Shown piece after piece: positions 57,940 through 64,000 of a stretch of 64,000 nt of DNA. Each line of letters opens with the position of its first letter. The first letter of the stretch is position 1. Source of the stretch: Flavobacteriales bacterium (GTDB lineage Bacteria > Bacteroidota > Bacteroidia > Flavobacteriales_D > Parvicellaceae); assembly GCA_020635565.1 (NCBI GenBank), contig JACJZN010000007.1:1-64000 (forward strand). Reading direction: 5' to 3'. The position numbers were made by a program, and so were the translations under genes. A model generated the notes under the pieces. It was not told the DNA's origin. It saw only the letters and a program-made list of their open reading frames with translations, and ran no database searches.

Positions 57940-58446
57940 GTGATACATTGCAGAAAATACTTAATTCTATTACTTCCTTTTCTACTTTACAATTGTGGGG
58001 CGGAAAGTCAGGAAATGAGTGCAAATACTAGTGAAAGTTCTTATCATTCTGACTATCATTTTAAAGATGGGGAACTTATTCATTGGGAAGCCGAAATGGA
58101 TGGCGATTTCGTCTTAATTAAAGCATGGCTCGATCACGACTGGAATACTTATTCTATCTACAATACAAACTTTTTAGGACCTCTACCTACTTTAATAACT
58201 TTTGATCAAAATGACCAATTTGAATTGATCGGAGAAATTGAGGAAATAGGTATGAAAACCAAATATGACGAAGAAAGTGAGGGAGAGATCGGATACTTTG
58301 AGGATATGGCAGTATTCAAACAAAAAATAAAATCAATTTCTGGCGAGGAATTTGTTGTAACAGGAAATGTAAACTATATGATCTGTAATGCTACGAAGTG
58401 TTTGCCTCCAACGGACTTTTCGTTTGAACTGATCATCAAACCTTAA
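57940..58446 (+). CDS. Lipoprotein with a stand-alone DsbD-alpha-like domain
   Basis: GTG start at 57940 (no better ATG) gives a lipoprotein signal (YLILLLPFLLYNC). The 168-residue product is one DsbD-alpha-like domain: WNTYSIYNTNFLGPLPTLIT, YDEESEGEIGYFEDMAVFKQK and the redox pair in YMICNATKC, matching the domains at both ends of dsbD. It starts 17 bases after dsbD and is presumably a membrane-tethered electron acceptor for DsbD. Substrate unknown. Confidence 0.8.
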   Translation: MIHCRKYLILLLPFLLYNCGAESQEMSANTSESSYHSDYHFKDGELIHWEAEMDGDFVLIKAWLDHDWNTYSIYNTNFLGPLPTLITFDQNDQFELIGEIEEIGMKTKYDEESEGEIGYFEDMAVFKQKIKSISGEEFVVTGNVNYMICNATKCLPPTDFSFELIIKP

Positions 58447-58448
58447 TT

Positions 58449-58877
58449 ATGAAGCTTACATTTACTCTTTTGCTGGGTGTATTGTTGATCACCTTAAAGC
58501 CTATTTTTGCACAGGAAAACCCGGTTAAATTCAAAGTTGAAATGCACGAAGATACTTTAGTCTTTCATGCTGAAATAGATAAAGGATGGCATATGTATGC
58601 CGCTAATCTTCCTGACCCTACTGGAGGTCCACTACCAACAGAGATTATCTATAATGATCCTTCACCCAGAACAATAGGCGCTATAATTGAGCCAGAAGGT
58701 CACACTGAAATGGACGAAGCTTTTGGGATTGAAGTGAAATATTTTGAAACAGAGACTTTCTACAAGCAAGTAATTGCAGATGCTCCTAAAATAATAAGCG
58801 GAACAGTCTATTTCATGGTATGCAATGACCAGATGTGTATTCCACTGGAATATCATTTCAATCAAGCATTTAAGTAA
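58449..58877 (+). CDS. Secreted stand-alone DsbD-alpha-like protein
   Basis: A 142-residue periplasmic protein with a signal peptide (ending KPIFAQ) and the same fold signature: GWHMYAANLPDPTGGPLPTE, FGIEVKYFETETFYKQ, and Cys pair VCNDQMC. It starts two bases after the previous gene's stop. With dsbD and its lipoprotein neighbour it makes a cluster with four related alpha-like domains. Confidence 0.82.
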   Translation: MKLTFTLLLGVLLITLKPIFAQENPVKFKVEMHEDTLVFHAEIDKGWHMYAANLPDPTGGPLPTEIIYNDPSPRTIGAIIEPEGHTEMDEAFGIEVKYFETETFYKQVIADAPKIISGTVYFMVCNDQMCIPLEYHFNQAFK

Positions 58878-58934
58878 TAATACTTATTTCGACTCCCAAA
58901 AAGTTCCATATTTTCGACTAACAATTTGATTAAT

Positions 58935-60206
58935 ATGAAACTAGTATTTTTTATCGTGTTCTTTTGTCATCTCTTTGTTCTGAGTCAGCAATTGGATCCG
59001 ACAATGTTAAAAGATGAGACGAATGGCAACCATTTTCTAATCAGGTCCTATGACGTTGAAGAAGAATATGGCTTCTATTTGTTACAATCAGGTAAAAGCA
59101 CAAGTGATCTTGAATATGAATATCTATTTAGATCTTATTCCGTTATTACTTTTCACAATAAAGGGAAAATCTGCTTATTAGAGGGTATTAACCTAGATTC
59201 TACAATAAAAGCGGTAGTCAATCTTGACCAAAAAGAACTAATCATTCCTCCTACCAGTGCAGAGATATCATACGTTCCAAATGACGATGTATTTATCATT
59301 AACACTGCTTACAATGATTCATCTAAAATTATTGATCTAGACGGCAAGGTACTCTATTCATATTCTGGTGAGAAAATTTACACCTCCTCCTTGGGCTATT
59401 ACCATCGTTTTAGAGATGGAAACACGCGTTTCTTTGATAAGACCGGAAATCTGATTAATCATTTCTCAAATTTCAGTCTTTATGAAGAGATTGACTCCAA
59501 CAATTTTTTGGGAAACAAATTAATGCTTGTATATGGAGATTCTATGGATGTTACCGTGATTGTCAACGAAAACAATGAAGTTGTTTTCCATGATAAGTGC
59601 TTTTATGGTCACATGGAAATCCAAAAGAAAAACTGGACGAACGAAATTGAAGTCAATGCAATAGGTTTTTGTAATATGGACGATTCAAGAACACTCGTTG
59701 TAAAAAATAGTAAGAATCAATGGGAATTGGCTTTGGAAAAATCAAAAATGATAGAGTACTGTTACTTCATCACGGATATTTCAAATGGAATGCTCCTTGA
59801 ATCCACAACTCAAACAATCAACAAAAAGGAACCAAAATATTTCTTTACCGCATATGATTTATCTTATATACTTGATAAAAAGGGGAAAGTCATTTTCACC
59901 GTCTATGCACAAGTTAAAATAGATGATATCTGGATTCGAGATTCCTTTATTGAGGGCTATCTCTTTGGTGAGCTGGGGCAGTTCTATCTTATTGATTTCA
60001 ACGGTGACCTAATTATTCAAGACAAACTCTCAGAAGAAATTTTTCTACATGATGATGCAGTGGATGAAGGTTATTACGGTTTTTACAGCAAATCTTCCGA
60101 TCGTTATTACATTCTGAATTCATCCACATTAGAAACCTACAGTTCCTCTGAACCAATACCTACAATTGGATCCATCGAAGAGCTTAAGCTTTGGTTTCCA
60201 GAATAA
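58935..60206 (+). CDS. Secreted protein of unknown function
   Basis: A 423-residue product from the ATG at 58935 (an in-frame TTG at 58926 is possible), with a signal peptide (MKLVFFIVFFCHLFVLSQ). The rest is a string of beta-rich segments with recurring patterns (IIDLDGKVLYSY, RFFDKTGNLINHF, LDKKGKVIFTVY, LIDFNGDLIIQD), similar to WG-type or beta-propeller repeats. No enzyme motif or sorting domain seen. Possibly a periplasmic binding protein. Confidence 0.6.
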   Translation: MKLVFFIVFFCHLFVLSQQLDPTMLKDETNGNHFLIRSYDVEEEYGFYLLQSGKSTSDLEYEYLFRSYSVITFHNKGKICLLEGINLDSTIKAVVNLDQKELIIPPTSAEISYVPNDDVFIINTAYNDSSKIIDLDGKVLYSYSGEKIYTSSLGYYHRFRDGNTRFFDKTGNLINHFSNFSLYEEIDSNNFLGNKLMLVYGDSMDVTVIVNENNEVVFHDKCFYGHMEIQKKNWTNEIEVNAIGFCNMDDSRTLVVKNSKNQWELALEKSKMIEYCYFITDISNGMLLESTTQTINKKEPKYFFTAYDLSYILDKKGKVIFTVYAQVKIDDIWIRDSFIEGYLFGELGQFYLIDFNGDLIIQDKLSEEIFLHDDAVDEGYYGFYSKSSDRYYILNSSTLETYSSSEPIPTIGSIEELKLWFPE

Positions 60207-60207
60207 A

Positions 60208-61497
60208 CTAGTGTTGAGTAATTCGAATAAAAAGATCCTTAAATGAACCATACTCCTTTTTGAGTTGTTCATGAGTTCCTCTATTATATCTCATCATTCC
60301 CTTTGTTTTCAGCAATCTAATCCAGTAATGATAACTGATCCATGCAGAAATGGGTAAGGATAATAAATACCACCAAGCATATCCATCGGTAACCAACCCA
60401 ACGATCAAAGTTTGAATCATCCAAAACAGAAAAAACAAAACAACTCCTAAAGCCATCTTCATTGAACTCTGGAATTGTGGATCTTTCATTTTAGTTTCAG
60501 CAAACCATGCAGGTATTCTATAGGGTAAATAATTATTGATGACTCCGTAAACATGAATAGGCAAAAATAGCATTAAGCCTATAAGAGATACTAAGATATT
60601 GTGCTTTTCTTTGGAGAACAGCCAGTACCGCAAACCATTCTCAGTGACAGCCTTTTTAAAGGTGATAGTCTTTTTCTCTATTAAGTCGTCAGGATTGTCT
60701 AAAAAGAACTTTTCCGCCTTAACAATAAACTCCTTTTGTTTCTTGAATTTCTCTAATAAACTAACATCCTCCGAAACCAATTTATGCTCAAACATCATCA
60801 TCATTTCATGAATCGTTTGATAATAAGATTGTGCTTGAATGTCAATAATGGCGTCACTCATACTTTTTTCAAGAACTGATTTCAGTTCGTTAATCTGTCG
60901 GGGATTATCCTTTTCAGTCAAAATTGAGTCTACATCAATGGGTTTTCCAAAGTTTACCAACAAATCTGCACCCATATTATAATGATCGCTGTAGTTTAAG
61001 CCCACCGGAACGATCTGAACATCGATTTCACTACCATACTTTTCTTCAGCACCCGATGCAATTCTTGCAAATCCCTTTTTAAGTGGTCTAAGCGTTTTTA
61101 AACGGCCATGATTTCCTTCAGGAAAGATGATGATCGGTCGGTTTTTTTTGAGAATATCATAACATCTTTCAAAAACCGCTACGTTCGCCTCTTTTGTATC
61201 CACTCCGTCTCGTTCACGGTAAACTGGCATCATATTGATGCTGTCAAATATTTTGGCGACTAATGGTTTCTTAAAGACATCAGCCCGAACAAGATAATAA
61301 GTGGGTTTTGTTAAATTCACTGCAATCAAGACCGGATCCATAAACGCGTTCTGATGATTCGATGCAAAAATGACCGGTTTGTTTTTGGGGATGTTTTCCA
61401 AACCAACCACCTGAATTTTCTTGTAGAACGTTCGCTGCCCAATAGATACGATCCCGTAACCCAGCGTATATAATATGCTCCAGTTTTTAATTCTCAA
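60208..61497 (-). CDS. PlsC-type glycerolipid acyltransferase, second paralogue
   Basis: Same architecture as 42466-43767: HX4D motif in ASNHQNAFMDP, FPEGNHGRLKTLRPLKKG, a helical middle and four C-terminal hydrophobic helices (about 300-400). Length 429. It starts three bases after the pheT stop on the same strand, so is co-transcribed with it. Whether the two paralogues differ in acyl donor or acceptor cannot be judged. Confidence 0.82.
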   Translation of the reverse strand: MRIKNWSILYTLGYGIVSIGQRTFYKKIQVVGLENIPKNKPVIFASNHQNAFMDPVLIAVNLTKPTYYLVRADVFKKPLVAKIFDSINMMPVYRERDGVDTKEANVAVFERCYDILKKNRPIIIFPEGNHGRLKTLRPLKKGFARIASGAEEKYGSEIDVQIVPVGLNYSDHYNMGADLLVNFGKPIDVDSILTEKDNPRQINELKSVLEKSMSDAIIDIQAQSYYQTIHEMMMMFEHKLVSEDVSLLEKFKKQKEFIVKAEKFFLDNPDDLIEKKTITFKKAVTENGLRYWLFSKEKHNILVSLIGLMLFLPIHVYGVINNYLPYRIPAWFAETKMKDPQFQSSMKMALGVVLFFLFWMIQTLIVGLVTDGYAWWYLLSLPISAWISYHYWIRLLKTKGMMRYNRGTHEQLKKEYGSFKDLFIRITQH

Positions 61498-61500
61498 ACC

Positions 61501-63942
61501 CTATCTCAATTGAATATTGAAATCCTTCTCCAAAGCAGATTGAATGGAACTCATGCTTTTTTCTATTTCTTGCTCCTTGAGTGTTTTGCTTTCATCATGA
61601 AGTACGAACCTCATCGCATAAGATTTTTTACCGTCTGGCAGGTTTTTTCCCTCATAAACATCGAACAATGAGACGTTCTTTAGAAGTTTCCCTGCTGCTT
61701 TATTCGCAGATAAGCTAAGCTGTTCAAATGTGATCGACTTATCGATCAACATCGAAAGATCTCTCGTAACTGCAGGAAACTTGTTTAACTCCTTGAATTT
61801 TACTTTATTCATTCCAAGCAATTCAAGAACATTATCCCAATCAAACTCTGCATAGAAAACCTGATTCCGAAGATCAAATTGTTTTTTCAACTTGCCATGA
61901 AGCAATCCTAATCTCACAACTTTTTTCTTCGCAATTGTCATTTCCAGGCCTTCGTCAAACTGATTGGAACTAACTTCTGAATAACCGAAGTTTTTCAAAA
62001 CTCCCAATTTTCCAAGGACAGCCTCCACAATCCCTTTCAAAGTATAAAAACTTGACATTGAATGACTTGAGTTCCAAGACTCCGGCTCATTTCTTCCTGA
62101 TATTACAATCGAAAGTACGTTTCGCTCCGTATACCCGCTTGAAAATTTTTGATAAATCTTGCCAAATTCAAACAACCTAACATCTTCATTCCCATGATTC
62201 TGATTTAATTGTACTGCCTCCAAACAACCAAATAACAATGATTGACGCAATACATCCAGATCAGAGCTAAGCGGGTTTAACATCCTTACCTCAAAATCTT
62301 GTTTTACGTCCTTTAAATCGAGAATATTTGTATAACTCGACTTGGTCAATGAATTGGACATAGCCTCTACTAACCCATTATCAACCAAATAATCACTAAC
62401 TAAGTGCTGAACTTTTTCTTTATCCAATTTAGCACGATGAGTTATACTAGAATTAAGTTTTTCTGGGATCGGCACATTATTAAAACCATATATCCTTAAA
62501 ACCTCCTCTGCTATATCAGCTTCTCGCTGAACATCAACACGATAAGGAGGGACCGTCACCTCGTACAAGCCATCGCCCTGTGCTTTTGTTTCTATTTCCA
62601 AGTTATTTAATAACTGGCACATTTCGTCATCTGGAATTGAAACACCTATTAACTGATTCACACGATTAACGTTAATATTAAATCGAAATGGAGTGAACTC
62701 CTTTGATCTAATATCCGAGATCTCACTTGAGATTTCTCCACCTGCAACTTCCTTGATCAATAAAGCGGCTCTTTTTAGCGCTCTCACCGTGATATTGGGA
62801 TCAATTCCTCTTTCAAATCTAAAAGAAGCATCCGTGCTTAACCCATGTCTCTTTGCGGTTTTCCTTACACTAACAGGATCGAAATACGCACTCTCTAAAA
62901 ATACGTTTGTAGTTTTCTGAGATACACCCGAGCTAATTCCTCCAAAAACCCCTGCAATACACATTCCACCTTCAGCATTCTGAATCATTAAATCCTCTTT
63001 GGATAGTTTTCTTTCGGTCTCATCCAGTGTAACAAAGGAAGTGTCCTCATCTACATTCCCAACGATCACCTTATTTCCCACAATATCCGCATCAAAAGCA
63101 TGCAATGGTTGACCTAGTTCGTGAAGAACATAATTAGTCACATCTACCACATTATTAATTGGTCTAACACCTATAGCATTAAGCCTGTCTTTCATCCATT
63201 TTGGTGAATCCTGAACTTTTACTCCTGTTAAAGATACGCTTGCATATCTTGGACAAGCATCCGTATTTTGTACTTCTACAGGAATGGTCAAAGCAGTATT
63301 GTCCACAATAAATGGATCAACGCTATGCATACAAACACTTGTTGTCTTTGGTAAGATCCCCTTGTGTTTGAATGCAGCCATAAGGTCCCTTGCGACCCCA
63401 TAATGACTCATCGCATCAGCTCTATTCGGTGTCAAACCTATTTCAAATACAACATCATTTTCAACACCAAAGAATTTTGCTGCTGACATTCCTATTGAAA
63501 CATTTTTATCCAAAACCATAATCCCATCATGAGACTGACCAAGTCCTATCTCATCTTCCGCACAGATCATACCCTCAGATTCAACTCCTCTGATCTTTGA
63601 CTTCTTTATCTTAAATGACTCTCCGTTGGTCGGATAAATCGTAGTGCCAGGTAAAGCAACAACCACTTTTTGTCCAGCCGCTACGTTAGGAGCTCCACAA
63701 ACAATGACTGAAAGTTCCTCTTCTCCAACGTTCACTTCTGTGATCTTTAACCGATCTGCATCCGGATGCTTTTCAGCAGACACCACTTCTCCAATAACCA
63801 AACCGCTTAATCCTCCAGGAACAGTCTCCACCTCCATTACTTTTTCTACCTCCAAACCAATATCTGTAAGAATTTCAGATACTTGTTCAGCAGAAATAGA
63901 AATGTCAATAAAATCCTTTAACCAATTTAAAGATATCTTCAT
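61501..63942 (-). CDS. pheT: Phenylalanyl-tRNA synthetase beta subunit
   Basis: Cytosolic subunit with PheS of the enzyme charging tRNA-Phe. ATG 63942 (MKISLNWLKDFIDI) is the standard start. Domains in order: tRNA-binding OB fold (about 40-150; GEVVSAEKHPDADRLKITEV), B3/B4 editing domain (RPINNVVDVTNYVLHELGQP), B5, the synthetase-like core and the C-terminal anticodon-binding domain (FPAVTRDLSMLIDKSITFEQ). Full length (813 residues), no damage. The pheS gene is not in the window. Confidence 0.95.
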   Translation of the reverse strand: MKISLNWLKDFIDISISAEQVSEILTDIGLEVEKVMEVETVPGGLSGLVIGEVVSAEKHPDADRLKITEVNVGEEELSVIVCGAPNVAAGQKVVVALPGTTIYPTNGESFKIKKSKIRGVESEGMICAEDEIGLGQSHDGIMVLDKNVSIGMSAAKFFGVENDVVFEIGLTPNRADAMSHYGVARDLMAAFKHKGILPKTTSVCMHSVDPFIVDNTALTIPVEVQNTDACPRYASVSLTGVKVQDSPKWMKDRLNAIGVRPINNVVDVTNYVLHELGQPLHAFDADIVGNKVIVGNVDEDTSFVTLDETERKLSKEDLMIQNAEGGMCIAGVFGGISSGVSQKTTNVFLESAYFDPVSVRKTAKRHGLSTDASFRFERGIDPNITVRALKRAALLIKEVAGGEISSEISDIRSKEFTPFRFNINVNRVNQLIGVSIPDDEMCQLLNNLEIETKAQGDGLYEVTVPPYRVDVQREADIAEEVLRIYGFNNVPIPEKLNSSITHRAKLDKEKVQHLVSDYLVDNGLVEAMSNSLTKSSYTNILDLKDVKQDFEVRMLNPLSSDLDVLRQSLLFGCLEAVQLNQNHGNEDVRLFEFGKIYQKFSSGYTERNVLSIVISGRNEPESWNSSHSMSSFYTLKGIVEAVLGKLGVLKNFGYSEVSSNQFDEGLEMTIAKKKVVRLGLLHGKLKKQFDLRNQVFYAEFDWDNVLELLGMNKVKFKELNKFPAVTRDLSMLIDKSITFEQLSLSANKAAGKLLKNVSLFDVYEGKNLPDGKKSYAMRFVLHDESKTLKEQEIEKSMSSIQSALEKDFNIQLR

Positions 63943-63963
63943 GTTGCATTGTTTAAGAATCTG

Positions 63964-63971
63964 CAAATGTA
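63964..63971 (-). promoter_or_regulatory. Promoter of pheT
   Basis: On the minus strand TACATTTG fits TAnnTTTG exactly, 21 bases before the pheT ATG. Confidence 0.6.
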
Positions 63972-64000
63972 AGATTTAATTCAATGGAATTTGAATGATG

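Overview
The window looks like an AT-rich chromosome segment from a member of Bacteroidota, most likely Flavobacteriales. The signs are: several secreted proteins ending in type IX secretion (T9SS) sorting domains (YPNP-type, and one gliding-motility/CHU-type); SprB-like repeats; a GLPGLI protein paired with a TonB-dependent-receptor-like protein; many proteins with Bacteroidota-style signal peptides ending in A/SxAQ; and promoters matching TAnnTTTG. Genus-level placement is not supported by what I can see.

Left part (1-24,800). A lipoprotein cut by the window edge is followed by a TPR sensor kinase and LytTR regulator pair, a secreted beta-helix protein, an unknown secreted protein and a broken PAS/HisKA_2 kinase. 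Then come an arsenic resistance operon read leftward (arsR, DUF6428-like, arsC, acr3), divergent from a sulfide:quinone oxidoreductase, a 42-codon ORF and cydAB (quinone-linked respiration). YwbE, a serine beta-lactamase-like lipoprotein, a CPA1 Na+/H+ antiporter and a giant (2145 aa) T9SS surface protein with a roughly 300-residue glycine-rich block follow.

Accessory region (25,200-37,300). Two tRNA-Asn(GUU) genes in the same orientation, differing at one base, bracket a roughly 6 kb integrative element. Each end carries a pair of GTGCAAGT-type sites spaced 11 bp apart, as expected for integrase arm sites. The integrase next to the left tRNA keeps only its N-terminal part: a 1488-bp IS3-family element cuts it and the catalytic domain is absent. 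Cargo: a 565-aa protein with a PD-(D/E)XK nuclease-like signature, a 107-aa unknown, an XRE regulator with a candidate palindromic operator, a secreted 217-aa protein and a small membrane protein. This is my best candidate for an undescribed (possibly defence-related) system. A second, apparently identical copy of the IS lies 6704 bp away in a decayed SprB-repeat adhesin gene, beyond a PfkB kinase.

Right part (37,300-64,000). Ordinary chromosomal genes: UbiB/ABC1 kinase, glutamate dehydrogenase, a nonsense-mutated membrane or secreted protein, T9SS and CAP-domain proteins, two PlsC-type acyltransferases, rbfA, a methyltransferase, tsaE, alanine dehydrogenase, the GLPGLI/TonB-like pair, a TPR-SpoIIE phosphatase, a lytic transglycosylase, a DsbD with two further stand-alone DsbD-alpha-like proteins, and pheT. 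At least four coding sequences are broken (PAS kinase, integrase, SprB-like adhesin, 40283-40939), so gene decay and IS activity are a theme. All functional calls rest on motif recognition by eye; no database search was run.
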